A DNA stretch of 64,000 bases, from assembly GCF_026151205.1 (NCBI RefSeq), contig NC_087076.1:9772902-9836901 (forward strand), in the 5' to 3' direction. Of the stretch, positions 1 to 13,700 are shown piece after piece. The first letter of the stretch is position 1, and every line of letters begins with the position of its first letter. The notes beneath the pieces were generated by a model. It had not been told where the DNA came from. It saw only the letters and a program-made list of their open reading frames with translations, and searched no databases. Source of the stretch: Bolinopsis microptera (Eukaryota; Ctenophora; Tentaculata; Lobata; Bolinopsidae). Both the position numbers and the translations under genes were made by a program.

Positions 1-1177
1 ATAATTAACGAAAATTGTCCAATTGGTATTTCGAAAATCGGTAAAAAATTAAAATGTTGATTACGTAATCAACGACCAAACCCCCCCCCCCCCCCCCCCC
101 GTAATCAACCGTAAGCATTTGAAACCCCCCCTCGGCTGATTACGTAATATGTGATCGACCCCTAAATCATGATGCATGATGTGCAGTTGCATTGCCTCAT
201 TGTAGATATTATTTTGTTTTGTAGTTGTATTGTGCAAATGTAATTGTAAGATCAAATATATTTGATATTGATGTAAAATTTATTTGTATTTTGAAACAAT
301 AATAAGTTATTGACAGCCTGTGGTTGTACTTGTATGTTGTACTGCTACTTTGAGTCGTTATTTTTGCTTCCTACATTGTATAATATGTATATCAGATATA
401 TAATACAGTAAATGAGCAAAAACTAAAACATTGATTTACCGGCGCGGCCTTTACCTATGGCTATATTTATAACCTTTCTCCCATGATACAATTACAAATT
501 ACTCCGCAGTAAATTGGGCTTTTACCAATTACTTTATCTGGTACTGGTAGTAGCACTGCCACTAGTAGTAGCCTGCAAAGTTTGACTTTTATTACACGAA
601 CGGTGCGTCTCAGTTTTCTCTTATCGGAAATTTGATGCCATTACCATGCTAATGTCAGGCAAAAGTTAATATTTACCTTTTGCATTTTCAAAAGCTGAAC
701 ATTGATGATGTAATACTATGTCATTCTCTAACGTATACTTAGTCATGAGAGTCGGCAGCATTTTAGTTTGTTTCATTTTTTGTTTTACTTTAAAATTTAT
801 TATTATGATTTTACTGGATTAGAGAATCTACAAGTACAATTCCCAACTTGTATAGTCCAATCATGTTATTCTGGAATCGTCTTTTGATCGCCTTTTCAAC
901 CACCTTTCAATCGCAACCGATGTAGACAATGACATAATGAAGACAATGACATATCCGATATCTTTAGATCACAACAAATTTTCCTGCTGTGTTTCAATAA
1001 CTTGTTCTATGAATATAAATGTGCTGAAAGAATGGCATATTATGCAAAGTATTCATATCCTGCAACAGTACGCTGAGAAAATAGCACAAGTTTATGATCA
1101 AATTCAATGATGAGTCGCGTTGTGTAAATTTTGAGCGTATTATTTATGATTATCTAGTTTTTCCTTGTGTACTCAAA
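1..1177. other. Upstream non-coding region of the MACPF gene
   Basis: I see no convincing coding exon here. It contains the poly-C and TACGTA-repeat patch annotated separately near the left edge. The rest is AT-rich sequence that should include the promoter of the gene starting near 1178. No clear TATA box or initiator could be assigned. Confidence 0.5.
55..150. repeat. Palindromic TACGTA repeat around a poly-C tract
   Basis: An 18-bp perfect palindrome, gttgattacgtaatcaac, is followed by a run of about 21 C. A further cgtaatcaac copy and a gattacgtaat copy follow within 80 bp. Inverted and direct copies around a C-run look like the remains of a short foldback or MITE-type element. The sequence shows no coding capacity. 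Confidence 0.5.
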
Positions 1178-4100
1178 ATGTACCCAAATCAGGCGGTGTG
1201 CACCATGTACAGCTTGTTCGTCTTGCTTGTGCTAGGAGTATTGCTGGTACAGAAAACTGACTGTGATACGGTGACGTCGCTAGGGGAGGCATTCAACATT
1301 GGAACGGTTAGTCTGCCAATCATTTTGCATATTTAATATAATCTGCCTTTTTGTTATTTCCGTTTGAATTTTGATGTCCCCTCCCCCTCCAACCGCCACT
1401 TTGCACATAAAGCTTTTAACCGTTTTATATGCCAGCGTAACACGTCCCCTCCCCCATAAGCTGCTTACAATCTCTAGACTCTAGTACAGGATTTTGTGTC
1501 ATAATATTTTGCTACTCAGCGACCTGTTTCCCCGGCCGGTCGAATGTAATTCATTTGTACAGCTCGTGTTACCTGTACATGCCTGAGCTGCTTATCTCTG
1601 GCAAAATCTGAAACTCATTACACGACTCAGTCTGCATAACTCTGTACACTAAGAGTAAGAACTTACTCGAAATTCAAAAAGTAAGACCTAATTATATTTA
1701 TAATGCTAGACTACCCAAAATTATGTCCGTTCACATGGAAATGTCCGCCAAAATTGAAAATAAGATCCGATAATATATATATAATATATATATATTTGAG
1801 ACATTCAGTGAAACAGTAAAACACGAAATTCACATTGAGCTATCGATTGTGTAATCTTTACATGTCTCATTCTGAAAGCAAGTTTATTAAAATAACTGTT
1901 CTATGAAGTAAATTAAAAACATGACAAAAATAGATCAATACTGAGATGGGAAATTTGTGAGTAAGTCTCATTCAATCATAAGATATAAACAAAAGATGCA
2001 GAGGTGAAAGTAAACATCAAAATGCAAGTGTCTGTGGAAAGATTAATATTAAAGCATATCATATAAAGGTCAATTTTTTATTTCATTAAGAGCACTACGT
2101 TTATTAAGTCCTCCAAAATCACTGAGGGTCATAAGCTGGTTTTGCCAAAATGATTCTCTTTCTTTAGCAACCCTACTTCTATCTTCTAAGATTAAACATT
2201 TTATAAAATCTAGCTTTTCAAAAATAATAACCTCTATCTGATCGGATAACTCATTGTCAAACGTTTTTAAGGGCTCTTTGGTAAGATTATGGAACTGGTT
2301 ATCGTTAAAATGACAAGAAATTTCACAACTCCTAACCGCTTTCCTAATATGTGATTTGTGGTTCTGCCATCTGGTCTTAAAATTGTTAACTGTGCTTCCT
2401 ACTGAAGCACGTCTGCAGACTTTATCCCTTACTAGATAGCACACCCCTACTGTGTTGCAGTCTAGTTGTCCAATGATGTTAACAGTGTACCCCGAGTGGT
2501 AGCTCTGAGCTGTTTTTGATTCACAAATATACATTCTACAGGCTTTACATCTGGAGTTACAATGATAACATCCCCCCTCTTCTATACTAGTAGGCAGAGC
2601 CACATTTTCAGTGTTAGAGTTTAAAGCTATAACATTACTATCTTCATGATACTTACGATCTTCTGAAAGTTTACTCGGAACTAAAGTTTCTTTGATAGTT
2701 TTATTACCACGATATGAAACAAATACTTTACTAGGCTGGATCACAGACTTTAAAAGAGGGTCTAGGCCAAGGATAAATTTATTCTTGTTAACTATTTTAC
2801 CAATTGGAGGTAAGTTAGGGTCAAAATCACAAACTAAAGGAAAACATCTTTCACTCTTCTTAATATTAGAGCTTGTAAGGTTTTTTGAAATCAGATCATC
2901 CCGTTTAAGTAACTCAACTTTCTCAAAGGATTTATGGATAAGATCTTTATTGTAATTCCTATCGTCTAGATATTCACTAAATTCAATTTTACATTTCAAA
3001 TACTCTTCTTCCTCTGAACAGTTTTTGAACACTCGATGTGCTACTCCATATGGAATATTCTCTGCTATGTGTGTAGGGTGGCAGGATTGTGGGAGTAAAT
3101 AGCTATGGGCATCACTAGGTTTGCAGTACGTCCTAGTTTCTAGCTTGCAATTTTTCGAGTAAATAAACAGGTCTAGAAATTCAGTCCCCTCTGTAGAAGG
3201 TGTCGACATTGTAAACTTGAGGTTTGGATGGTATTGATTGAGCCAAAGTAGGAACTGGTCTAGCTTCTCCAGTGACTCAGTCCAGGTGATGTATATATAT
3301 ATTATAATTATATATACAAGGTATGATTATAATTATATGATCCTTATCACCAGATAGAATTAGACGGGGTTGTAACTGGAGGGAAAAGCGTGTTCACCAA
3401 CCTGGCCCCCTCTTGTTTCCATAAGGAAGAACTGAAAGAGACCACTAAAAACTACAAAGTCTACACCGATCACCAAGAGTTTGTTCACGTAAGAATTTGC
3501 AACAAATTTTATTTTGGACGGCCGTAATTTATAAAAAACGCAAAGAATTTCTCAATTATTAGTCATTACCACCCAAAATCATGCAGTCGTAAGACGTACG
3601 CCGAGGGTTTAAAGTACATTTCACTCTTTTATTTTACACTGATATTAATGTTTATAAACCAACTGTTTGTTAGTAATAGTAACGATATACACAGGAGATA
3701 GCATTGAGCGTAGGGCTGACATCTAAAGAACTCGGAGGTAAAGGAGATATTAGCACCAAGTACCTGAAGTCAAGAAGTACAGAGACTTCTGGAACCGTGG
3801 TCGAGGTTTGTTTTTATTATTAATGTATTAGTATACAGGATTAAACAGGATTAAACAGGATTAAACAGGATTATCATATGCATATGTGTCTTAATCATAT
3901 ATCTGATCGGTAGATTACTAATTCGGTTGAAATGTTTTGACTATGATAAGGCTGAATCAACATACAGCTGAGTCAAATGTTCATAGAATTTTTATTGGAG
4001 TTGTGGTTGCTTAAGGTCATTGTTTTGACCATAACGTGTTGATAATTAACTGTACCAGGTGATATATTTGAGAGAAAGAGAAACAATATCGGACGAATGC

Positions 4101-6356
4101 CTCGAGGAGTCCACATTTGATTCCCAAATCAAACATGACCTTAACAAGCTACCTTACCCGATCAGGAAACCTCACCAGCGAGCACGATGGCTGCCTTATG
4201 ATGCGTTCATCCACAAGTTAGTTCTTTTAATAAACTTCTATTGGTTATAGGTTAAAGCATTTAAATGATATTTACTGGTATCCTCTTTAAAGCTGATCCA
4301 TTGCAACATTCATATCGACCGTTAGCGAATTGATCTGATATAGGCTAACCATAGGTGGGGAAGTCATATTCTTAAATCAACTGATTCTGGAGCAAAAGCT
4401 ATCTTTCATACAACCAAAACCAAGGAATCGACAACGGACAAAATGGAATTGAAAATTAAGGTAGGAAAACAAATTTGAAAAATTGCAATAGTTATACAGA
4501 TACCTAAATTGTAAATTAAGTGATACATTATTTTATCAATATTGGCAGTTGAAGTATGCAGTAGTATTATTAATTTCTAATTTGGGATCCCAATTGACTG
4601 TTTGCAATAGTATAACTAAGTAATCCTGTCTTGTGCTATTAACAGTATATAACAGTTAACACTAAACTCACTAATGTCGCTGTAGAGAAATCAGCCAAAA
4701 CTGCGAAATTGCGGTCCAGGAAAGCATTTTGGTGATGTTCAAAGTTTTGTCTTTGGTAATTCAGCTTCTGATCTTACAATTAAACAGTGTTTTATATTGA
4801 TACTTGAAAAGTTGAAAGTAGGATCAAACTTTAGCTTTATATTTGCAGCTGTGTGCCAAGTTTCCTGAGCTAGCTTTAGATGGTTGTGTGGATACAGGGC
4901 CCAAGACATCTACCAAAAAAGAGACCTCAGATGAATCAGACGAAGTGTTTGTGATAGGTAATCTAATACAAAGATCTCACTTATCGGATATATATATTTT
5001 TGGGTATGTTTTAAATGTCGAACCATATTTTTAGATAAAAGTGAAACAAAAGGATATGTCCGGATACCATACTATTACTAATAAAAACATAACCAAACCA
5101 GGAGGATCGATACCAACCCAAGACAAGTTGAGAGCAGGGCAGTTCACTCCGGAGGTATTGGATTTGTTGGCAGCAGAGGCAGCTGAGCACCAGGCCCCGA
5201 TAAAGCACCAGTGGTTTAGCTTACCTGAGGTGAGAGTTATATAATACTATTCCGGTTTAATTTACTTGTAAAACTCAAACATTCCAATTATAATAAAAAC
5301 AAGAAAAGGAGCTTCAACGCTTTGTTCCCAATCACGTCAAATTTCAAATTAGAGTCAATTCAGAGTTCGATTTTCGAATCCAAAACCAGAATCCGAATCC
5401 AAAACCAAACCAAAACCCCTGGCCTAGTGGCTAGTGGCAATAATCATAACCCGATCTACAACAGCTGCTGCTGAACCGAGCTATGTTTGACGCGGAGGAT
5501 GGGGAGATCCAGCGAGCCACCGCTCTGCTGTCTTACTACAAGGGATACCACGTGTTTGGGTGTGACCACCACGTGGTAGAGAAACAGAACCACACCGTCT
5601 TCGTTAACGAGGGGGACGACGAATTCCCCATTTACAAGTGCTTACAGGTTCCGTATCTTGCCAATATATTCTTATTTTTTATGTATAGTACGGCAGTCAC
5701 CTCATTCACCACTTAATTAAACATCTAACCACGTATTAAGACTCGTTTATGTAACTGTTCAAATGTTTTTCAACATCACTCTTTTTAGCTGAGACCCGGG
5801 TGTATGAGTGATACTGACTGTATAAACTGGCCTGTCAAATACATGGGACCGTGTTATTGTGCTGGTAAAAGCTGCATGGCTATCAAAAAGGAGGGAAAAC
5901 AGGGCACACAATCAGCGGTATTTTAAGAATTATTTAATTTATCAATAATAGTTAATAATAATTAGTAATAATAACTATTGATTATTTTCATTTGCACGGC
6001 CGGTATAACCGAACTGGTTATCTAAATAAGAACACGTGGTGTTATACCGTGTACTGTGCCTCCTACTACCCGCTTCTATCAAACAGGAACTGATAAGAAG
6101 GTCCAGCCCAGTGGGGAAGTTCCACGACCCAATTAACTCGCTGTGTAATTGGAGCGGTCAAGGAGGCTGTTCCTGCGATAGAGGAGAATTGGAGGAAGTG
6201 TGGCCCCTGGGGTCCATCCTTCTCAGGAGCACGAGAGTTGAGAAACCTGTTAATTGGCTCCTCGTGTTGTTTGTAGTAGGGATTGTGGTGATGTTAGCTG
6301 GGTTCGGGTTCTGGGTTAAGAAGAGATCGGACAAATCTAAAGCTAAACCTGAATGA
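1178..6356 (+). CDS. MACPF/perforin-like single-pass membrane protein (ten exons)
   Basis: Exons read from GT-AG sites and frame continuity: 1178 (or ATG 1205)-1306, 3354-3488, 3695-3805, 4059-4216, 4355-4460, 4849-4950, 5035-5229, 5465-5647, 5789-5917, 6087-6356. From ATG 1205 all ten join in frame to about 496 residues. The N-terminus is a signal peptide (MYSLFVLLVLGVLLV). The middle carries the MACPF signature FIHKWGSHIL, matching the family's Y/W-G-T/S-H core, preceded by a Gly-Gly stretch (VVTGGKS). The end of the domain is QAPIKHQWFSLPELL. A Cys-rich segment (GCMSDTDC, CYCAGKSC) and a C-terminal membrane segment (NWLLVLFVVGIVVML) follow, with a short basic tail. MACPF proteins form pores. 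A membrane anchor recalls macrophage-expressed protein 1 (perforin-2), but assignment to that subfamily is inference. A donor at 4951 (gtgata) is needed to keep frame. The gene converges with DIP2. Confidence 0.75.
2070..3290 (-). mobile_element. 5'-truncated Penelope-like element (3' part of RT plus GIY-YIG)
   Basis: This open frame lies antisense in intron 1 of the MACPF gene. It continues upstream of its first ATG (3209) to about 3285, where it stops at a TA-repeat. It begins inside the reverse transcriptase, with WLNQYHPNLKFT followed by KLETRTYCKPSDAHSYL and the SCHP motif typical of PLE RT thumb regions. A Cys cluster (CYHCNSRCKAC) and a GIY-YIG-type endonuclease follow (CYLVRDKVC, ASVGST, then R and NHKS). 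The catalytic RT palm is missing, so it cannot transpose. No stop codon interrupts the remaining 400 codons, suggesting recent insertion. It ends at 2070. Confidence 0.85.
3836..3873. repeat. 10-bp tandem repeat (aggattaaac)
   Basis: Nearly four copies of aggattaaac lie just downstream of MACPF exon 3, inside an intron. Confidence 0.8.
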
Positions 6357-7706
6357 TACTGAGTTATTCTTTTTAACAGTTGTTGTAAGACGAGGAGTTA
6401 AACGAAGTAATTTCTTGATGCTTTCTGTTTTATTTTGAATTTGTGAAGTTAAATTTTGATAATTATGTCTGATTTTTTATTTTTGTAACATTTTGATAAT
6501 ATTGATTGTGTTTTAAGTTTATTTTGCAGCAGAAATCGATGTTGTTCATTTTAATATCATCAAGGTAAACACAAATATCACTGAAATTATAATATCTTAT
6601 CATCAAAACCAAAAATAAATAAGTACAAAGTTATCATTAAAAAAGACAAAATTCTTGATCATCAAAACAAAACTGCCGAGCTGGCAGCCCAAGATGGAGC
6701 ACCGAACTGGACGCAGATTCCGGCGACAGGAGCCCACAATAATAAATGTACAAGGGCGCTAGATAAATCTTAGCCTGCAGCGGGGAAAATTCACTTCCAG
6801 TGATCAAACGATATCAAAGTATTGGTTAACAGACCCAATTTTAACGATAGAACTGAAGAAAATTAATTAAATAGATAAGCAAAAGATTGGTTTATTGAGA
6901 ACTGAAAAACTTTTGAATTCAGCAGATGAAATTATTTAGTCGTACTTAAAGTTTAAAACTAGATTCTGTGCTAGATCAAATTAATGACTCAAATCATAAA
7001 CGTAATGGCAGTGCTAAAAAGCATATGATAACAATTACCATTGGTCTAAATCCCTTTAGATATGAAAGTAAACATAGTCACTTCTGTGGACAGCACGTGT
7101 CGTTCTTCGTCTTTATAATAAGTAAACAGATTAAGTTGGTATTGCGAAAATTATAAAAACTATTTCGGTCAGTTTAAATCATATTATTTGGTTTTCTTTT
7201 ACCGTTTCTTAAAATAAATTGCTCCCTAAACAATCAATATTATACAGATTGTCCAAAAGGGACAAAACTAAAGAAGAAAAAAAAGGTCCACTAAGACGTT
7301 ATTTACAGTTTTATAGCTTCAGAAAGAAATACGATATAAATGGGGCTATACATACGTCAATACCACAGTCTGTCGCTTCAGTCATAAAAATTGACCTTTA
7401 TTTTCTGTTCTCTGACGGGGACCTACATTCCACATTACCGAGGAATGTGCTGGTCCCTCGCTTACTGTTTTTGTAGTCATCCAATCTGGCTAGGCTTGAT
7501 CAAACACACCAGAGATCCATCAGTCCGCGCGCTACATCAGTTCGATCTACGCGTGCTACATCGACTGTTAGCTATCCTAACAACCATATTCAAAACGTCT
7601 TCACATCACGTGTTGTCCTCTATCCGGGCACATGAGTTAAAACTCTCCTATTAGTTTTTAATAATACAATTCACACGTTATACACATGTCACGTGACATT
7701 GGAACG
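6357..7706. other. Region between the 3' ends of the MACPF gene and DIP2
   Basis: This 1.35-kb gap holds the 3' untranslated parts of two convergent genes. An AATAAA lies on the plus strand at 6614-6619, about 260 bp after the MACPF stop. An AATAAA lies on the minus strand at 7397-7402, about 305 bp after the DIP2 stop. These are plausible polyadenylation signals. Open frames here (such as 7219-7476 and 7391-7654) show no recognisable domain and look fortuitous. Confidence 0.5.
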
Positions 7707-10700
7707 CTACATATTATATGTGATGTAGATCGGGTCCAGACTGTCCGCTAAGAAGCCGTCTCTAAGGTGCATGCGCTGTTTCTCTCCTCTGGAGTTGATG
7801 GGAAGGGTTCCCGGATCAACCACTACCACCACACCGACCACTAAGTGGTGCTCTTCAGCTACACTTGATGTCACCAGGGGTATCACGTTCATTGCCTCTG
7901 ATTCGGGGCCTGAATATTCGACTACTGCTACTAGCAGCTGCTGCCATGTGAAGACGGCGCTGAAATTAAGAATGTTAATCAGGGAAATATATTTAACTTC
8001 ATGTTTACGTCAGCGAATATCTCAATTATCAATTATATAAACCATGTATTACTGCGGTGTTACAGTTATCTAAGAACCAACCTGTTAGTTATCCGCTGAG
8101 TGCACCTTGATATGGTACTCTCTATATCTATAGGATAGTATCTCATTCCTCTGAGATGGAGAGTCTCGTCTATCAGTCCCAGCACGTACACTTCCGCGTT
8201 CTGCGCCGTGCCTGAAATGGGGGTCAGGTCAGGATTTGGTTCGTCCGGTTAAGATAGTAATAGTTCAAATTCATAAAGGAGAATAATATGACGAATATTT
8301 AATTAGCAATCGCTAATTGGTATTCATTATGATTAATACTAATTCTTTTCAACTTTTTATGAATTTGATTGATAGTAGTCGAGAACACCATTATAAACAA
8401 TATTTTTCTCGGTAGCAACTTTGTTCATAATTCTAATTCTATGTAATGAAACCGTTTGATACCTACCCGGAACGACCAAGCAACAAAATCAAGAACTATT
8501 TGCCGGCTAGACGATTTAGATTTTAACCATTTAAATCAATCTTTTGTAGTATTTTAAATCTTGATTTGATTCATTTGGTATTATTTTATTTTATTTTTAT
8601 TTGTTTAAATTGTTGACCATCGTTCGAATAGCATTAAATTGGTATTTATGTCCTGATGTGCTTCGCCTATAGTTCACCCGATGTACATACTACATAGTTC
8701 TCGATAATTATAGACAGTTTTGAGAATGAAATCTAAACGGGTAGATACTGATAGTGAATAAAAACGAAGCAGCAACTAAATATCATGGTCGCAAAATAAC
8801 AAATAACTATTTCCTATACAGCGGTCTATATAAATCTACAAATAACAAATCAAATCATGATAGGCATATTCAATACTGTTTCAAGTTATAAGACATACAC
8901 AATTCTTCGCATAAGAAAATCCCGGAAAGAATTGGCAAAAGACAGAACCTTTATACGCTATGAACATAAGAAAACATTAGCTTAACGGCGGGCAGAAGGC
9001 AAATCCCTAGCCCAGTACACAAGCCTTAACATCTCGTACTCGTAGAATTAGCATCAGATTTCATCTTTCTCTGAGCCAAATGAAGATTGCTCCTCTTAAC
9101 GTGTCCCACATCACAACAATTCCCCTTAACCTGGTGCAACTCTGCAGTGCTTCTCATTGTATCGTACACATGACTACCCTTACTCATTCTCATCATGTCG
9201 GTCCTCTGGTGATGTGACGTCACAAACCTCCTTATTCCCTCTACACAGTACTTCCTAACATTAGGCATCCTCCAGAAGTAAAGAACAGGATTTATAGCAG
9301 AGTTAGCTGCTAGAAGTAGGGTTGAAGTTGCTGTTTCGTAGTAAAACTGCGTGTCAAACGCGAAGAAATCGTAATGATCGACTCCATCCGTGAATTTAGA
9401 GTAGGTTCCTAGGATACAGCTGACGACGAGAGGAACGTTACAAACACCGTACAGCAAGGCAAACAGAAGGATGGTTCTTGTGGCTCTGTTTTTAGACTGT
9501 TGCTGCTCAGATTGCAGCCTTCACCCCGTATTCTGGTGAGCATGAGAGCGGAGAGGATGCAGCTTGTTGCTACCACGAATGTTGGGATCACAAACGTTAT
9601 TATTTGGCTGATTTCCAGCAGGAGGAAGACGGCGCCGTTAAATGATTCCGACACAAACATGGCACAGCTGGCTATCTCAGTGTAGAACCTGTAGTGGACC
9701 CCCATGAAACTGAGCCCGGCCCACTGACCCACCTGTACCAGTAGATACACCACAACTACCATCACCAGATACCTTATCTTCTGTGTGGCAAAGGGGAGCA
9801 TCAGAGAGTAAGTCCTGGTGACACACAGACACACCACAAAGAAAATACTAGATCTAACAGCCACACCCCAGAGGAAGACCCAGCCAGAGCAAGTGTACTC
9901 ACTCCGGAAGAGAGGTCCATCTGATCGGTACGAGAGGTAGGATATGCCCACCGGCAGCACCATCAAACTGATCACAGTGTCTGTCACTGTCACCATCATG
10001 TAAACTGTGCTGGAAATGTCCCGTTTTTTGGACCAGAAGTAGAGGAAACTTGCTATGTTGCCTGATGTCCCAATGATAAAGCAGACAAGACAGATTATAC
10101 CGTAGGTGATGTCCAGAACGAGGTTGAAGTGCATTGGGATCATTGCAGGAGAGCTGATTGGTTCTGAGGTTTCCATCCTGGCCAATGTCTCTGAGTTGAT
10201 AATTTGATTCAACTAAAACGTTAAACAATTTTGAGGATGCCAAAGGATCAAAAACAGATTAATGTACTATGTATGTAAAAATTGAGTCCTTTCTGGTCCA
10301 CTCTGCTTATAAAAACGGATGACAAATTCTAGCCAAATACGCTTATAAATTCAAATATTTATAACACGCTACGACAAAAAAAACATACACAAAAAAATAT
10401 GTTCAAGCCATTCAAGCGTTACTTAAAAGATTAAATTGTAAATCATCCAATAATATTAAATCCGCTACCAAATGATAGCGAGATCTTAATTAAATTCAAA
10501 TTAGAAAAATATTTTACCAATCCAACTTAAATGGAGGCTAATAAACAAACGTTATTTGGTCGAGCCAAGTTAATTCTGTGTCGAACAATTTTCGACATTC
10601 CCAGAATTTCAAAGCTCTTAACAATAGAAATAACACAATGCAGCATCCAAAATGTCAGACTGGCAACGATAACATTGTTCAGACGGAATGCTGTGTAAAA

Positions 10701-13700
10701 AAGACGAGCGAATACAAAGAACACTTGCACGCACATTGGCGACTAAAAAACGTGGTTCACGATATTATATTTTGTCTCATGCTTCCCTTCTGACTGAAAA
10801 CTTAAAACCCAACCCTAAACCAAATCCAAGCTCTTATCCTAGATTTAACCAGAACTCTGTTAGTCTCAATTTTCCAAAAGATCACTCTATTGGAAACCCT
10901 AGCACAGAAAACGTTCCAGGGATCTAACAAGGAGCTGAGTCTCGATGATGATCTGATATGTATATTAAGGACGTTGAGACCGGAAGAATACAAAGAGGAC
11001 TCATGATTATTCGCATCGGAAGAAGGGCTACGGACCACAAAAAAGATGAATAAATTCAACCTTGAAGATCTGTTTAACACTCTGACTAATCCTCTTGGAT
11101 GAGGATCTCGAGGTGTATGTAAACTCAACAGGGCGAACCCCTGAAACACTAACCCTTATCCTTAACTCTTACTTTAACAGAAGCTTACAAAGTAAACTTC
11201 GCCGCATACTATTTTGCCGTAGTAGGTATGGTGAGAGTGCCCTTTAATCGTGTGCAGATAAATAACAAAGGGGCACAAAGGGGATTGACGAATAACCAAT
11301 CCTCTATATTTAACCACATAATTGCAACCACAAAAGATAACCGTCGCGTCGAATTAAATCCTCGAGGTATAAGTCCATACGCAAAATTAAACCCCCGAAA
11401 GTTGTCACGCCTAGATAAACAGAGCGGCGGTCCAATCTTTTAGTTGCATAGTCTACTGACCAAACGTAAACGTCAGTAAAGTTACAAAAGGTTACCTAGT
11501 AATATGTTGAAAGTTAAATATTTCTTCTAGCAACTGCTTTGTTGAATGGAATTATACATATAATATGCGGCTAATAAACAACTTGTCTAGTTATTCAAAA
11601 TGTAAAGAACCGTTTACTGAGCCCAACATAAACTAATCGATGGTCCAGCATCGAGCAAAAGGAGGTTCATATTTAGCAGATTTTGTAGCATTAAAACATT
11701 TCACTAGTCAGTAGTATCTATTTCTAAGACGTAGTACGTGAATAAATTTATCTGGTTTATCCGTTTAAACTTAGCATAGACATTTAACGGACAACTTGGT
11801 TCATCTCTAAAATATAAGTAACTACAAAGCACTGGCACAAACCACTAATGTGGCAAGTTCTGCAAACAGAACAATACAGATAGCAATTACAGAGTGGTAT
11901 TGGTAACAAGCCTGTAGCGCAGGTAGACATTGTTAATTCATGAATAAACATGTGCAAAGTGAGCCGATCTGGCGCAGAACAAGTTAACCTCTGTTAGTAT
12001 GTGAGATTTAGTAAGAGTAACTCCCCAACATTCCTCAAATTAAAGGAATAGGCAGGTCGTTACTTTAAAAAACATGTTTTAAATACTTATCGGCGTCTCC
12101 AAATGCTCAAATAATTCCATTAGTAAGTAAAACTAAAACAAAAAAGCTTTCAGCTTAAAAACGAGCCTCTAACATTACATGAACTGACGATTATGCGAGT
12201 TTAGCATCGCACAAACGCAGCTGTGAGGAAAATACCATTGTTATGTTACAACATTTATAATCACATTTAAAGATAGTTACTAAGAGTTCAAGTTGAGCTC
12301 ATATCAGAGCAAGTCGCAGCAGAAGTCGGTAATCCCGCTAATTGTAATTACGTGGCCCTTAAATCCGGCTCTTGACGGCAATTAGGCGCCGCAAAATACA
12401 GGGTTGACGGTCATTTAGAGTTGGGTTGTTCCAGTTTGACCTGTCACAGACCGAGCTGGAAAGAAATTTACATTTCTGAGGAAAACGTGGACATGACTGA
12501 GCACGCAGCAAAATCACCAAGCTGAAACCATGACTGGTTTCAAGAAATCCGTCAATCGAACTAGGATTGACCGAGGCTAGGATTGACCGAGGCTGTCCAT
12601 GTCGGAGGCAATTATTCCGCCGAGGCCTCATGCGAATTAGCTTTCCTGGGTTCTGACCGGAGAAAGATCACCATTCCTTGGCCGAAGTCGAAAAAGTTCA
12701 CTGAGTTTTGAATGTATATTATGAATGTATAGATTATGATTTTAGCTGATTCAGATACTAATTAATAATATAATGTATTGGTTTTGTATATTAGAGCTTT
12801 AGCCACAGGTAGGTTGGTCTGCACGGAGCCCCACAGTTTCAATTCCTTGTTTAACTAGCCGTACAGCAAGGATATCCACTGTGCTCACCAGGTTAGGCAC
12901 ATAACCAACACTACCCTGCTAAAGTTAGCTATATACTATGGTTTTCTCGAAAGTATTTCCTTGTATTTGACTTTCGTCAAGAAAGTACTCTTACTTTCGG
13001 TTCAGATGTTATATAAGCTAGCCTTTATGTGGTAATATTATGTACTCCAGGCTAGGGAACCTCTTGGAGCAAACCCAAACAGATACAGCCGGTGATACTG
13101 AAGATATCCACAAGGATTTGCGACTACGGTCTAGAAGGCATCCGCAAGACTACAGTCATCCCCTGTTCGATGAAATCAAAACAAGATTGACGGGATTCGT
13201 CACAAACCCAAATCCTGACGAACCACATTCAAACCTTACTGATGCCGAACAGAGAGGAAAGGGCTGGGTCTTGAAATCAATAGAGGATCAAAGTATATTC
13301 GTCACGAGTGCGGACAAAGGTGGAGCTACGCTGCTTTTGGACTATAGGACCGTGATGGATACAGTTAAATCTGAACTGGAGAAGGAGACAAAATTTACAA
13401 AATTGGAGATAAGTGTAGGAGTGAAAATGGAGCAGACTCAATTGAAAGTGAAGGAAGCAGTCCTCAAACATCATCATCTGAACATCATCTCTGAGGAGGT
13501 AAAGAAGCGAATCACAGGTATAAATGACAAGGGGAACATGGTCCACGCACCTGAAATCCGCCCTGAAATACCATATGCGTACCCTTTATACAAGGTTCAC
13601 AAACTATCTCAAGAACAAATCGAGGCAAAGACTATACCACCTGTCAGATTAGTTCACGCAACTAAAGGAGGGCCCCTTTATCGTTTAGAGAAGTTTGTGA

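Noticed and set aside
4684-4755. Possible extra MACPF-gene exon (RNQPKLRNCGPGKHFGD)
   Set aside because: It has plausible splice sites, but joining it to the next exon gives an immediate stop in the phases available. The gene keeps frame without it.
10527-11149. Overlapping plus and minus frames as a possible small gene
   Set aside because: No domain, no splice support and low-complexity Asn/Ser/Pro composition. Likely chance frames in the intron.
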